Below, in pieces: positions 26,375-35,491 of a DNA stretch of 64,000 bases. The notes beneath the pieces were generated by a model that was not told the DNA's origin, searched no databases, and saw only the letters and a program-made list of their open reading frames with translations. The position numbers and the translations under genes were made by a program. Numbering within the stretch: position 1 is the first letter of the stretch; every line of letters starts with the position of its first letter. The DNA lies in assembly GCF_002269255.1 (NCBI RefSeq), contig NZ_CP022823.1, positions 2,852,001 to 2,916,000 of the forward strand, given 5' to 3'. Source of the DNA: Klebsiella quasivariicola (GTDB lineage: Bacteria; Pseudomonadota; Gammaproteobacteria; Enterobacterales; Enterobacteriaceae).

Positions 26375-27447
26375 TAGCGGTCTCCTCGACGCAGCAGGCC
26401 CATCACCCCGCGGGGTAAAAACAGGGTCACGATGATAAAGATGAGGCCCAGAAACAGCTGCCAGTACTCCGGCATCGCCACGGTGAAAATGCTTTTCGCG
26501 CCGTTGACCAGCCCGGCGCCAAGCACCGGACCGATCAGGGTGCCGCGCCCGCCGAGCGCCACCCAGATGGCGGCCTCGATGGAGTTGGTCGGCGACATTT
26601 CGCTGGGGTTGATGATCCCAACCTGCGGGACATATAACGCCCCCGCCAGACCGCAGAGCACCGCCGACAGCGTCCACACCAGCAGCTTAAAGCCGCGCGG
26701 GTCGTAGCCGCAGAACATCAGCCGGTTTTCGGCATCCCGCACCGCGGTGAGGATCCGGCCAAACTTACTCTGCGCCAGCGCCGAACCCAGCCACAGGGTC
26801 AGCAACAGCAGCAGGACGGTGGTCATAAACAGAGCAGCGCGGGTGCCGGTGGCAGTGATCGGAAAGCCCAGCAGCGTGGTAAAACCGGTGAAGCCATTGT
26901 TGCCGCCAAACCCGGTCTCGTTGCGAAAGAACAGCAGCATGCCGGCATAGGTCAGCGCCTGGGTCATGATCGAGAAATAGACCCCTTTGATCTTCGAGCG
27001 AAAGGCAAACCAGCCGAAGACCAGGGCCAGCAGACCGGGTACCAGCACCACCAGCGCCATCGCCCAGGCGAAATGCTGCGTGCCCCACCAGAACCAGGGC
27101 AGCTCGCTCCAGGAGAGAAAAGACATAAACGCCGGCAGACCGTCGCCCGCCGCCTGACGCATCAGGTACATCCCCATGGCGTACCCGCCGAGGGCAAAGA
27201 AAATCCCGTGCCCCAGCGACAGCATGCCCGCATAGCCCCAGACCAGATCCAGCGCCACCGCCACAATGGCGTAGCAGAGGATTTTGCCGCTCAGCGTCAG
27301 CAGCCAGCTCGGCACCGCCAGCGGATGCGAGGCCGGCAGCAGCGCCAGGAATGGCATACTCAGCAGCCCCAGCACCAGTAAGATCCCCAGCCAGCGCAGC
27401 GGCCGCGGCGCGCGCTGCGCCAGCGTTAAGGTGATTGGTTGGCTCAT
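26374..27447 (-). CDS. urtC: urea ABC transporter permease UrtC
   Basis: The 357-residue LivM-type permease has about nine membrane segments and the family blocks DLVWGYAGMLSLGHGIFFALGGY and VGIINPSEMSPTNSIEAAIWVALGGRGTLIGP, the latter being the UrtC-type form. It forms the membrane channel with UrtB. It overlaps urtB by one base and urtD by one base. Confidence 0.93.
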   Translation of the reverse strand: MSQPITLTLAQRAPRPLRWLGILLVLGLLSMPFLALLPASHPLAVPSWLLTLSGKILCYAIVAVALDLVWGYAGMLSLGHGIFFALGGYAMGMYLMRQAAGDGLPAFMSFLSWSELPWFWWGTQHFAWAMALVVLVPGLLALVFGWFAFRSKIKGVYFSIMTQALTYAGMLLFFRNETGFGGNNGFTGFTTLLGFPITATGTRAALFMTTVLLLLLTLWLGSALAQSKFGRILTAVRDAENRLMFCGYDPRGFKLLVWTLSAVLCGLAGALYVPQVGIINPSEMSPTNSIEAAIWVALGGRGTLIGPVLGAGLVNGAKSIFTVAMPEYWQLFLGLIFIIVTLFLPRGVMGLLRRGDR

Positions 27448-29021
27448 CAGTCAATAACCCTCCCTTTCAGCGCGAACAGACCCTGCGGGCGTTTCTGAAT
27501 AAACAGAATAATCATCACCAGGATCAGGATTTTGCCCAGCACCGCGCCCATCTGGGGTTCGAGAATTTTGTTAAAAATGCCCAGCCCAAAGGCCGCCGCC
27601 ACGCTGCCGGCCAGCTGGCCGACGCCGCCCAGCACCACCACCAGAAACGAGTCAATGATGTAGCCCTGACCCAGCTCCGGCCCAACGTTGCCAAGCTGCG
27701 ACAGCGCCACGCCGCCCAGCCCGGCAATACCGGAGCCGAGGCCAAAGGCCAGCATATCCACCCGCCCGGTAGGCACGCCGCAGCAGGCGGCCATCGCCCG
27801 GTTCTGCGTCACGGCGCGGACGTTCATCCCCAGACGGGTGCGGTTCAGGATGAGCCAGGTAAAGCACAGCACCAGCAGGACGAACGCCAGCACCGCCAGC
27901 CGGTTCCACGGCAGGATCAGGTTCGGCAGGACCTGCACGCCGCCGGAGAGCCAGGCGGGATTAGCCACTTCGACGTTCTGCGCGCCAAACAGCATCCGCA
28001 CCAGCTGGATAAGCATCAGGCTGATCCCCCAGGTGGCGAGCAGCGTTTCCAGCGGCCGACCATACAGATGACGAATAATGGTGCGCTCCAGCGCCATACC
28101 GATCCCGGCGGTCACCAGAAACGCCACCGGTAGCGCGACCAGCGGATAAAAGGCCAGCCACTGCGGCGCGATCTGCGCCAGCGCCTGCTGGACCAGCCAG
28201 CAGCTGTAGGCGCCGATCATTAACATCTCGCCGTGGGCCATGTTAATCACCCCCAGCAGGCCGTAGGTGATCGCCAGCCCCAGCGCCGCCAGCAGCAGCA
28301 CCGAGCCCAGCGACAGCCCCATAAAGGCCTGGCCCAGCAGATCGCCGAGCAGCAGACGATGTTTGATCTTCTGCAGACTGTCGCTGGCCGCCTCGCGCAC
28401 CGCCGCATCCGGCTCATGCTGGGCATCGGTAAAGGGGATCAGCAGCGCCTGGGTCTCCGGGTCCGCCGAATGGCCGAGCAGCGTCACGGCGGCCAGCCGC
28501 GCGCTGGCCTCAGGCTGAGTGAGCTGCAGGCGCGCCAGCGCCACCTCCAGCAGGCCGCGCACATTATCATCGGTTTCCGCCTTCAGCCGCTGTTGCAGCA
28601 GCGCGGCCATGGCCGGGGTCGCTTCCCGCTGTAGCGTACGCGCGGCGGAAGCCCTCTCCGTGACGTTGTCACTTAAAATAAGGTGGCTGGCCAGCGCGCC
28701 GGCAGCCAGATTGCGCAGCCGGTTGGTCAGACGGACCGGTCGGGTTTCGCCCTGCGGCGCGGCGGCAGCGCCCAGTGGCTGTAATCCGCCCTGTCGGGTG
28801 CGGAAAGCATGTTTTCCGTAGTCCATCACCAGGCTCTCGGTGGTCAACGCCCGCAGCAGCGGCAGGCGATCCGCCTGCGGTGCTGCCGCCCACTCAGTCA
28901 ACAGCTGCGCCTGCTGGCTGCGGCTGGCGGCAACGAAGTCGTCCGCCTCCGCGGCCTGCGCCCGCCATGGCAGCAAGGTCAGCAGTAGCGCCAACACACT
29001 CATGAGACGCAATGCGTTCAT
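27447..29021 (-). CDS. urtB: urea ABC transporter permease UrtB
   Basis: The 524-residue protein has an N-terminal signal-like helix and a region of about 220 residues before the LivH-type permease core. That N-terminal extension with short helical repeats is characteristic of UrtB and sets it apart from LivH. The permease part shows GLLGVINMAHGEMLMIGAYS and the GIAGLGGVALSQLGNVGPELGQGYIIDSF loop. It follows urtA by 61 bases. Confidence 0.92.
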   Translation of the reverse strand: MNALRLMSVLALLLTLLPWRAQAAEADDFVAASRSQQAQLLTEWAAAPQADRLPLLRALTTESLVMDYGKHAFRTRQGGLQPLGAAAAPQGETRPVRLTNRLRNLAAGALASHLILSDNVTERASAARTLQREATPAMAALLQQRLKAETDDNVRGLLEVALARLQLTQPEASARLAAVTLLGHSADPETQALLIPFTDAQHEPDAAVREAASDSLQKIKHRLLLGDLLGQAFMGLSLGSVLLLAALGLAITYGLLGVINMAHGEMLMIGAYSCWLVQQALAQIAPQWLAFYPLVALPVAFLVTAGIGMALERTIIRHLYGRPLETLLATWGISLMLIQLVRMLFGAQNVEVANPAWLSGGVQVLPNLILPWNRLAVLAFVLLVLCFTWLILNRTRLGMNVRAVTQNRAMAACCGVPTGRVDMLAFGLGSGIAGLGGVALSQLGNVGPELGQGYIIDSFLVVVLGGVGQLAGSVAAAFGLGIFNKILEPQMGAVLGKILILVMIILFIQKRPQGLFALKGRVID

Positions 29022-29082
29022 GTCGTTCTCCTCTGGTCAGCGGCCGACGGTCCCTATGCTTCAGCCCCGCCGGCCCTGGCGC

Positions 29083-30354
29083 TTACTGGCTGACGGTTTT
29101 CACCGGATGGTCAGGTTTCTTATCGTTACCGGGGATCCACGGGCTCCACGGCTGCGCGCGAACGGGTTTATCGGTCTGCCAGACCACGTTGAACTGACCG
29201 TTGCCTTCAATTTCACCGATCATCACCGGCTTATGCAGATGATGGTTAGTGGCGTCCATGGTCAGGGTAAAGCCGGACGGCGCGTTGAAGGTCTGCCCGG
29301 CCATCGCCTCGCGCACTTTGTCGACATCGGTGGTGCCCGCTTTGGTCACCGCCTGCGCCCACATATGCAGACCCACCCAGGTCGCCTCCATCGGATCGTT
29401 GGTCACCACCGTATCGGCATTCGGCAGCTTGTGCGCTTTGGCATACGCGCGATAATCGGCGACGAAGGCTTTGTTGGTCGGATTATCGACAGACTCAAAG
29501 TAGTTCCATGCCGCGAGGTTGCCGACCAGCGGTTTGGTATCGATGCCGCGCAGCTCCTCTTCCCCCACCGAGAAGGCCACCACCGGCACATCGGTCGCTT
29601 TCAGACCCTGGTTAGCCAGCTCTTTGTAGAACGGCACGTTGGAATCGCCATTGATGGTGGAGACCACCGCCGTTTTGCCACCGGCGGCGAATTTTTTGAT
29701 ATTGGCGACGATGGTCTGGTAATCGCTGTAGCCGAACGGGGTGTAGACCTCCTCGATATCTTTGTCCTGGATCCCTTTGGCATGCAGGAAGGCGCGGAGG
29801 ATCTTGTTGGTGGTGCGCGGATAGACGTAGTCCGTCCCCAGCAGGAAGAAACGTTTAGCGCCGCCGCCATCCTCGCTCAGCAGGTATTCCACCGCCGGGA
29901 TGGCCTGCTGGTTAGGCGCCGCGCCGGTATAGAAGACGTTGGGGGACATCTCTTCCCCTTCGTACTGCACCGGGTAGAACAGCAGGCCGTTCAGCTCCTC
30001 AAACACCGGCAGCACCGATTTACGCGAGACCGAGGTCCAGCAGCCAAACACTACCGCCACTTTATCCTGGGCCAGCAGCTGGCGCGCCTTCTCGGCAAAC
30101 AGCGGCCAGTTGGAGGCCGGGTCGACCACCACCGGCTCCAGCTTTTTGCCCAGCACCCCGCCTTTGGCGTTGATGTCGTCGATGGCCATCAGCGCGACGT
30201 CCTTCAGCGGCGTTTCGGAAATCGCCATCGTCCCGGAGAGCGAATGCATGATCCCGACTTTGATGGTGTCGGCGGCATAGGCCTGAAAGGAGAGACCCAT
30301 AGCCATAACAGAGGCGGAGAGTGCAAAAGCTTTTAATAACGTTCTACGTTGCAT
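29083..30354 (-). CDS. urtA: urea ABC transporter substrate-binding protein UrtA
   Basis: The 423-residue periplasmic binding protein begins with a twin-arginine-like leader (MQRRTLLKAFALSASVMAMG) cleaved near AYA-AD. The body, with IKVGIMHSLSGTMAISETPLKDV, is a type I periplasmic-binding fold of the amide/urea class. It is first in urtABCDE and lies 58 bases past a strong sigma-54 promoter. Confidence 0.93.
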   Translation of the reverse strand: MQRRTLLKAFALSASVMAMGLSFQAYAADTIKVGIMHSLSGTMAISETPLKDVALMAIDDINAKGGVLGKKLEPVVVDPASNWPLFAEKARQLLAQDKVAVVFGCWTSVSRKSVLPVFEELNGLLFYPVQYEGEEMSPNVFYTGAAPNQQAIPAVEYLLSEDGGGAKRFFLLGTDYVYPRTTNKILRAFLHAKGIQDKDIEEVYTPFGYSDYQTIVANIKKFAAGGKTAVVSTINGDSNVPFYKELANQGLKATDVPVVAFSVGEEELRGIDTKPLVGNLAAWNYFESVDNPTNKAFVADYRAYAKAHKLPNADTVVTNDPMEATWVGLHMWAQAVTKAGTTDVDKVREAMAGQTFNAPSGFTLTMDATNHHLHKPVMIGEIEGNGQFNVVWQTDKPVRAQPWSPWIPGNDKKPDHPVKTVSQ

Positions 30355-30411
30355 GATTCACTCCTGAGTAGCGCAAAAATAAAGAATTAACAGCTAACCA
30401 GAGGTGATAAG

Positions 30412-30426
30412 GCAAAAAAGGTGCCA
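30412..30426 (-). promoter_or_regulatory. sigma-54 promoter of urtABCDE
   Basis: On the minus strand TGGCAC-CTTTT-TTGC matches the sigma-54 consensus TGGCAC-N5-TTGC exactly, with GG and GC at the required spacing. It lies 58 bases upstream of urtA, as expected for nitrogen-regulated urea uptake. Confidence 0.88.
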
Positions 30427-30480
30427 AGTTGTGAAAACAGCAGGATGCGGCGCAGGTGGGCGATAGTGGCGAAGAGGATG

Positions 30481-30511
30481 GCAGCGTTGCCTCATCACGG
30501 TGCAACGCTGC
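30481..30511 (-). terminator. hairpin downstream of the MetE-like gene
   Basis: GCAGCGTTGC and GCAACGCTGC form a perfect 10-bp stem 14 bases past the stop of the MetE-like gene. There is no T-run. Confidence 0.5.
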
Positions 30512-30524
30512 GCTAAGAAAGCAA

Positions 30525-31628
30525 TTACCAGACGTCGGCGGCGATGGAGGTCACCAGGCGAACTTTCTGCCACTGCTGGTCTTCGCTGAGGGCATTGCCC
30601 TCTTCCGTGGAGGCGAAACCGCACTGCGGGCTGAGGCAGATCTGCTCGAGCGGTACGTACTGCGCGGCCTCGGCGAGACGCGCTTTGACCCCCTGCGGAT
30701 TTTCCAGCTCACCGTTTTTGGTGGTGATCAGTCCGAGAACCACCTGCTGATGACCGGGACGAATAAAGCGCAGCGGCGCGAAATCCCCGGAGCGGTCGTT
30801 GTCGTACTCGAGGAAGAAGGCATCGACATTGACGCCGCCAAACAGCACCTCGGCCACTGGCTCGTAACCCCCTTCCGAGATCCAGGTTGAACGGAAGTTA
30901 CCCCGGCAGACGTGCAGGCCCACCGTCAGATCGGCTGGTTTACCCTCCAGCGCCTGGTTCAGCACCCGGGCATAAATACGCGCCAGCGCATCCGGATCCT
31001 CGCCGCGCTCGCGAACCTGCTGACGCTGGGCATCGGAGCACAGATAGGCCCAGACGGTATCGTCCAGCTGCAGATAGCGGCAGCCGGCGTCATAAAACGC
31101 GCGGATCGCATCGCGCCAGGTGGTGGCCAGATCGTCGAAGTAGTCGCTCAGATCCGGGTAGACCGTGGCATCAATATCTTTCCGTCCGCCGCGGAAGTGC
31201 AGCACGCTCGGGCTGGGAATGGTCATCTTCGGCTGCGCGTCGCCGCTGATGCTTTTCAGATAGCGGAAATCTTCGAGCATCGGGTGATCGCCGAAGGCCA
31301 GCTTGCCGGTGACGCGCACGCCGTGCGCTTTGGTTTGCACACCGTTGAACTGGATCCCCTGGTCGGCATCATAACGCTCAACCCCCTGCAGGCCGTCGAA
31401 GAAATCGAAGTGCCACCATGCGCGACGAAACTCGCCGTCGGTGACCACATGCAGGCCGCAGTCGCACTGCTGCTGGACCAGATGACGGATCGCGTTATTC
31501 TCGATCTCGCGTAGCTGACCGGCGTCGATAACCCCCTCAGCCAGCTGCTGACGCGCCTGTTTAATACTGTTCGGGCGCAAAAAACTGCCGACGATGTCTG
31601 CGCGGAACGGGGCCTGTTGACGTTGCAT
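30525..31628 (-). CDS. cobalamin-independent methionine synthase-like methyltransferase (YxjG/YxjH type)
   Basis: The 367-residue protein corresponds to the C-terminal catalytic barrel of MetE. The start PFRADIVGSFLRP, the zinc ligands in GLHVCRGNFR and SPQCGFAST, and YLQLDDTVWAYL are visible. Short homologues such as B. subtilis YxjG/YxjH are placed in methionine metabolism; the methyl donor is uncertain because the N-terminal folate domain is absent. Upstream tandem 8-mers look like Met boxes, which supports a role in methionine supply. Confidence 0.85.
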   Translation of the reverse strand: MQRQQAPFRADIVGSFLRPNSIKQARQQLAEGVIDAGQLREIENNAIRHLVQQQCDCGLHVVTDGEFRRAWWHFDFFDGLQGVERYDADQGIQFNGVQTKAHGVRVTGKLAFGDHPMLEDFRYLKSISGDAQPKMTIPSPSVLHFRGGRKDIDATVYPDLSDYFDDLATTWRDAIRAFYDAGCRYLQLDDTVWAYLCSDAQRQQVRERGEDPDALARIYARVLNQALEGKPADLTVGLHVCRGNFRSTWISEGGYEPVAEVLFGGVNVDAFFLEYDNDRSGDFAPLRFIRPGHQQVVLGLITTKNGELENPQGVKARLAEAAQYVPLEQICLSPQCGFASTEEGNALSEDQQWQKVRLVTSIAADVW

Positions 31629-31690
31629 GCTGTCTCCTTAGCGGTGGGCGCGTTAGTTGCCCACCGTGATAGTTCATTATTTGAATTTTT

Positions 31691-31722
31691 AGACTTCTGG
31701 ATGGCTATATGTCCAGATACTG
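31691..31722 (-). promoter_or_regulatory. putative MetJ operator (tandem Met boxes)
   Basis: Four adjoining 8-mers, AGACTTCT, GGATGGCT, ATATGTCC and AGATACTG, match AGACGTCT at seven, five, five and about four positions. MetJ binds such tandem arrays. The site lies 63 bases upstream of the methyltransferase start. Confidence 0.5.
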
Positions 31723-31776
31723 GCATGCAGGCTGGCGGGTCGCAAACGAGAATATTTCATGGTACATGAAAAATTT

Positions 31777-32175
31777 TCAATCACCGGAAGCAAACGCATA
31801 GCCCTCATCTTCCCAGCCGGTCAGCCCACCGAGCATCATTTTCACCGGTCGCCCCAGCTCAGCCAGCTTCAGCGCGGCAACGTCGGCACCGTTGCAGTGC
31901 GGCCCGGCGCAGTAGACCACAAACACGGTATCTGCCGGCCAGGCCGCCATTCTCCCGGCGGTGATCTGACTGTGCGGGAGATGCAGCGCGCCGGGAAGAT
32001 GCCGATGCGCGAAGGCCGCCTCGCTACCCACCACGTGCAGCAGGACAAAGTCGACCTCGCCGGCACGCTGGGCGCTGTGTACATCGGCGCAGTCGGTTTC
32101 AAGATGCAGCTTATGGCGGAACCAGCGGATAGCCTCAGCGGAAGCGGCGGGGGTAAATTGGGTTACTACACTCAT
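31777..32175 (-). CDS. rhodanese-like domain protein
   Basis: The 132-residue single rhodanese domain shows HRHLPGALHLPHSQI and the active-site loop YCAGPHCNGAD with a catalytic cysteine. Such proteins move sulfane sulfur or act as phosphatase-like modules; the acceptor is unknown. It is divergent from the FtrA-type regulator, a pair often kept together in enterobacteria, so the regulator may control it. Confidence 0.87.
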   Translation of the reverse strand: MSVVTQFTPAASAEAIRWFRHKLHLETDCADVHSAQRAGEVDFVLLHVVGSEAAFAHRHLPGALHLPHSQITAGRMAAWPADTVFVVYCAGPHCNGADVAALKLAELGRPVKMMLGGLTGWEDEGYAFASGD

Positions 32176-32242
32176 GGCGTCTTCTCCTTGTCTGTGATAA
32201 CACTACTTTACTGACGCCCCTCACCCTTATCTGCCGGCAACC

Positions 32243-33340
32243 ATGACAGAAAACGCTAACATCCTGACAACCCCTTCGGTGACACCGTCACGTCATCAGG
32301 TGGTCGCCCTTGCCTACGATGGCCTGTGCACCTTTGAGTTTGGCGTGGCCGTGGAGATCTTCGGCCTGCCGCGCCCGGAAATGGGCGACAACTGGTACCA
32401 GTTCGTCGTCGCCGCCGTCGATGAAGGCCCGCTGCGCGCCACCGGCGGCATCCGCCTGATGACCGACGGCGGCCCTGAACTTCTCGCCCAGGCGGATACG
32501 ATTGTGGTCCCCGGCTGGCGCGGCATCGACGCCCCGGTCCCCGAGGCGCTGTGCGCCGCCCTGGCCGCCGCCCACGCCCGCGGGTGCCGGATTATTTCCA
32601 TCTGTTCCGGGGTGTTCGTTCTCGCTGCCGCCGGGCTGCTCAATGGCCGCCAGGCGACAACCCACTGGCGCTACACCGCGGCGCTGCAGTCGCGTTTTCC
32701 GCAGATTCAGGTGGTGGAAGATGTCCTTTACGTGGGCGACGGTGTGCTGATGACTTCCGCCGGCAGCGCGGCGGGGATCGACCTCTGTCTGCATCTGGTG
32801 CGCGAGGATTTCGGCAGCGAAGCCGCCAACGTCGTCGCCCGCCGCCTGGTCGTCTCTCCCCATCGCGACGGCGGTCAGGCGCAGCAGGTCCTGCGCCCGG
32901 TCGCCCGCAGCCGGGAGAGCCTGCGCCTTGGGCAGCTGTTTGACTATCTGCACCAGCATCTTGCCGCCAGCCATACCGTCGCTTCCCTCGCGCAGCGCGC
33001 CGGCATGGGACCGCGCACCTTTTTGCGCCGCTTTGAGGAGGCGACCGGAAAAACGCCCGCCCGCTGGCTGCTGGAGGAACGACTGCTGCGCGCCCGCCAG
33101 CACCTGACGGAGAGCACGATGGGCATCGATCAGATCGCTGAGCGCTGCGGGTTTGCCAGCGCCGGCACCCTGCGCCACCATTTTCGCCAGCACTTCGCGC
33201 TAAGCCCGCTGCAGTATCGGAAACAGTTTACGCCTTCTCCGATTGCAAAATCGTCGCAGCCACGGACAATAGGCGGCCACGGTAAACCGGTCGCCAGGAG
33301 GGTCGATGATGAAGAAAGAGTGTCGGGTAGTGATCTATAA
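32243..33340 (+). CDS. ftrA: GlxA/FtrA family transcriptional regulator
   Basis: The 365-residue protein joins a DJ-1/PfpI-like domain (about 18-190, with the nucleophile-elbow ISICSGVFVLAAAG) to an AraC-type DNA-binding domain (about 230-330, HTVASLAQRAGMGPRTFLRRFEEATGKTPARWLLEERL). It starts divergently from the rhodanese gene. The C-terminal tail beyond residue about 335 has no homology I recognise and overlaps the next small gene by 32 bases. Confidence 0.85.
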   Translation: MTENANILTTPSVTPSRHQVVALAYDGLCTFEFGVAVEIFGLPRPEMGDNWYQFVVAAVDEGPLRATGGIRLMTDGGPELLAQADTIVVPGWRGIDAPVPEALCAALAAAHARGCRIISICSGVFVLAAAGLLNGRQATTHWRYTAALQSRFPQIQVVEDVLYVGDGVLMTSAGSAAGIDLCLHLVREDFGSEAANVVARRLVVSPHRDGGQAQQVLRPVARSRESLRLGQLFDYLHQHLAASHTVASLAQRAGMGPRTFLRRFEEATGKTPARWLLEERLLRARQHLTESTMGIDQIAERCGFASAGTLRHHFRQHFALSPLQYRKQFTPSPIAKSSQPRTIGGHGKPVARRVDDEERVSGSDL

Positions 33341-33524
33341 AGAGGGGCTGCTGGGCAGCCTGTTTTTTGGCGAAGCCAAGGCCGACCCTGACAAAATGAG
33401 CCAGTTTCTCAGCAGCTATACCCGTGAGGGCTGGGAAGTGAAAACCATGTCGGTGGAGCGCCGCCGTACCGCCCTGTTCTGGTCGCGGGAAGCGTATCTG
33501 TTTGTGCTTGAACGCCCCCTCTGA
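33309..33524 (+). CDS. DUF4177-like small protein
   Basis: The 71-residue protein reads MKKECRVVIYKEG...ANLIKE regions of the DUF4177 type, with a basic-aromatic C-terminal part WSREAYLFVLERPL. Its function is unknown. Two ATG codons in tandem (33306, 33309) follow AGGAGG; the second has the better six-base spacing. The start overlaps the end of ftrA, so the two may be coupled. Confidence 0.7.
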   Translation: MKKECRVVIYKEGLLGSLFFGEAKADPDKMSQFLSSYTREGWEVKTMSVERRRTALFWSREAYLFVLERPL

Positions 33525-33564
33525 CAGCGCCTGCGCCTGGTTTACACGCTTAAGCCAGGCGTGC

Positions 33565-34005
33565 TCAGGGCTGGCGAATATAGCCCTGCGCCTGCATGTT
33601 GTGCATACCCTCCTCGCTGGCGCAGACCATACCGGTGGTCAGCATGGCAAAACCAACGCGCTGATAAAACGCAATCTTATCCGCCACCGCATAGATAAAA
33701 ATTTTGCCGAAGGGCAGTAATTGTTCCCGAACGGCCAGCATCAGCTGTTGTCCGTAACCCTGCCCCTGCCGCGCGGGGACGATCGCCACATCCGCCAGAT
33801 AGCTGCTCCAGGTGCAGTCGCTAATGGCTCGCGCCACGGCAATCAGCTGACCGTTCTCATAGCCAAACCAGCAGAAGGTGCTGTGGCGGAACGCCTGCTC
33901 CAGTTGCGCAACATCACGTTCATTGAGCCCGGCCTCGGCGATGATGCTTCGCACCCGCTGCCAGTCCACCCGCCCGATCGCCTCTTTGCCCTCTATCACC
34001 ATCAT
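33565..34005 (-). CDS. GNAT family N-acetyltransferase
   Basis: The 146-residue protein has the acetyl-CoA motif ADVAIVPARQGQGYGQQLMLAV and the YAVADKIAFYQRVGFAML segment, much like small uncharacterised GNAT enzymes of enterobacteria. ATG at 34005 follows GGAGACAAGGTC; the frame stays open upstream but reads through repetitive, unlikely sequence. Substrate unknown. Confidence 0.85.
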   Translation of the reverse strand: MMVIEGKEAIGRVDWQRVRSIIAEAGLNERDVAQLEQAFRHSTFCWFGYENGQLIAVARAISDCTWSSYLADVAIVPARQGQGYGQQLMLAVREQLLPFGKIFIYAVADKIAFYQRVGFAMLTTGMVCASEEGMHNMQAQGYIRQP

Positions 34006-34120
34006 GACCTTGTCTCCCGTCGTCTCCCGGATGGATCCCCGGAAGCAAGATCTAGCATGCCGCCGCAGGATCTGCCAGACGGCAAGCCGGACTGAAGACA
34101 ACGCGAGAGGATGGAAGCGG

Positions 34121-34149
34121 CAAAAAAAAACCGCCATATGACTGGCGGT
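34121..34149 (-). terminator. lacI terminator
   Basis: ACCGCCA and TGGCGGT form a perfect 7-bp stem around TATGAC. On the minus strand it is followed by nine T residues. It lies 120 bases past the lacI stop. Confidence 0.85.
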
Positions 34150-34270
34150 AAATCAATGCTTGCATGGATAGATTTTGTTTTGCATTTTCGCAGACAGATA
34201 ATCCTGACCTCTCTACGTTGGCTGCCGAGGTTAGCATGGTCAACCTCAATAAAGCCTCAACGGTCAACGG

Positions 34271-35335
34271 CTATAGCTTTTCCACCAGTGCTTTGAGCTG
34301 CGCCAGGGTTTGCTGCCGGTCCTGCGCATCGGCGACCGGCCAGGCCGACTGGCGCACGATAAGCCGGGTCGGCAGCAGCTCGCGGATCCGCAGCTGCGGC
34401 GCCGCCATCAGGGCAATGAGCCGCTCCACCGCCCGCTGCCCCAGCAGATTGAAGTCCTGCGCCACCGTGGTCAGCGGCGGCTGGAAATAGAGACTGTCGG
34501 CGGTGTCATCGTAACCGGTCACCGACACCGCCTGGCTGCCGCTGCGGTTGAGCTGGGCCAGGGCGCTGAGCACGCCGAGCGCCATCTGATCGTTCGCCAC
34601 GACAATGGCGCTAATCCGCGGCTGCAGATGCAGCAGCTCAAAAGTTTTCTGCCAGCCGCTGGCGGCGCTCCAGTCGCCGAATACCGTGGTTGAACGGGCG
34701 ATATTCAGACTGTGCAGGGCCTCGCGCCAGCTGGCGAGACGCAGACGGGCGGAAACTGAGCTTTCCGGCCCCGCCAGCAGGCCAAATTCGCGATGCCCCA
34801 GCTCCCACAGGTGGCGCACGCAGGCCCCGCAGCCGTCGCGATGGTCGAAGCGCACGCAGCAGACCTCGGCCTCCGGGGAGACGTCCAGAAACAGGCAGGC
34901 CATATCCGGGTTCTCTTTAACCAGCCGCTCGGCGGTGGCGCTCTCCAGCGGCAGGCTGACGATCACCCCGCGAATATGCTGGGCGCGCAGTTCGTCCAGC
35001 CGGGCCTGCAGCGCGACAAAATCGGCCTGCGCCGGCATCGCTATCGCCACCTCCAGCTGGTGCAGGCTGGCATGGCTTTTTACCGCAGCCGCGATCTGCG
35101 AGGGGGCATGCAGCGTCAGGGAGGCGGTAATCAGCCCGATGGAGGGCGCCGCCTTGCCGGCCAGCAGCTGCGCCGAACGGTTGGGCACATAGTGCAGCGT
35201 CTGCATCGCGCGGATCACCTGCTCCCGGGTGCGGGCTGACACCACCTCAGGACGGTTCAGCACCCGGGAAACCGTCTGTTGGGACACGCCCGCCGCGCGG
35301 GCGACATCCTCCAGGGTTGCGGTACGACGCGGCAT
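34271..35335 (-). CDS. lacI: lac operon repressor LacI
   Basis: The 354-residue protein begins with the LacI helix-turn-helix (TLEDVARAAGVSQQTVSRVLNRPEVVSARTREQV) and hinge, followed by the sugar-binding core. It is divergent from lacZ, unlike E. coli where lacI precedes lacZ in the same direction. It should bind allolactose or related galactosides. The two similar sites flanking the intergenic region suggest it represses both itself and lacZY. Confidence 0.93.
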   Translation of the reverse strand: MPRRTATLEDVARAAGVSQQTVSRVLNRPEVVSARTREQVIRAMQTLHYVPNRSAQLLAGKAAPSIGLITASLTLHAPSQIAAAVKSHASLHQLEVAIAMPAQADFVALQARLDELRAQHIRGVIVSLPLESATAERLVKENPDMACLFLDVSPEAEVCCVRFDHRDGCGACVRHLWELGHREFGLLAGPESSVSARLRLASWREALHSLNIARSTTVFGDWSAASGWQKTFELLHLQPRISAIVVANDQMALGVLSALAQLNRSGSQAVSVTGYDDTADSLYFQPPLTTVAQDFNLLGQRAVERLIALMAAPQLRIRELLPTRLIVRQSAWPVADAQDRQQTLAQLKALVEKL

Positions 35336-35353
35336 CTTTTCTCCTCAGCAATT

Positions 35354-35376
35354 ACAATGTCGTGCGCTAACATTTT
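35354..35376 (-). promoter_or_regulatory. putative LacI operator near lacI
   Basis: On the minus strand TGTTAGCGCACGACATT lies just upstream of the lacI start. The plus strand at 35492-35509 has TGTTTAGCGAACGACATT, the same except for one extra T and one C-to-A change. Confidence 0.5.
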
Positions 35377-35451
35377 ATGTTCAAAATACGACAAAAAATA
35401 GCGCTTTGGCCTCGCTTTCGTGATCGTCTGTTAATTTCATATCCAGTGCGG

Positions 35452-35480
35452 TTGCTGGAAAAAACAAATTACCCGATAAC
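35452..35480 (+). promoter_or_regulatory. putative lacZY promoter
   Basis: TTGCTG (35452-35457), a 17-base spacer and GATAAC (35475-35480) form a moderate promoter. The repeat at 35492 would then lie just after the start of transcription, where the main lac operator lies in E. coli. Confidence 0.45.
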
Positions 35481-35491
35481 GTTAATCATCC

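Noticed and set aside
26765..27454. 229-codon frame overlapping urtC
   Set aside because: Alanine/glycine-rich shadow of urtC in another frame; urtC has clear permease motifs.
28840..30336. 498-codon frame opposite urtA/urtB
   Set aside because: Reverse-strand shadow in GC-rich DNA; urtA and urtB are clear.
35354..35376. Reading the lacI-side site as a true palindrome
   Set aside because: Only TGT...ACA and a central GCGC are symmetric; the support comes from repetition of the site, not symmetry.
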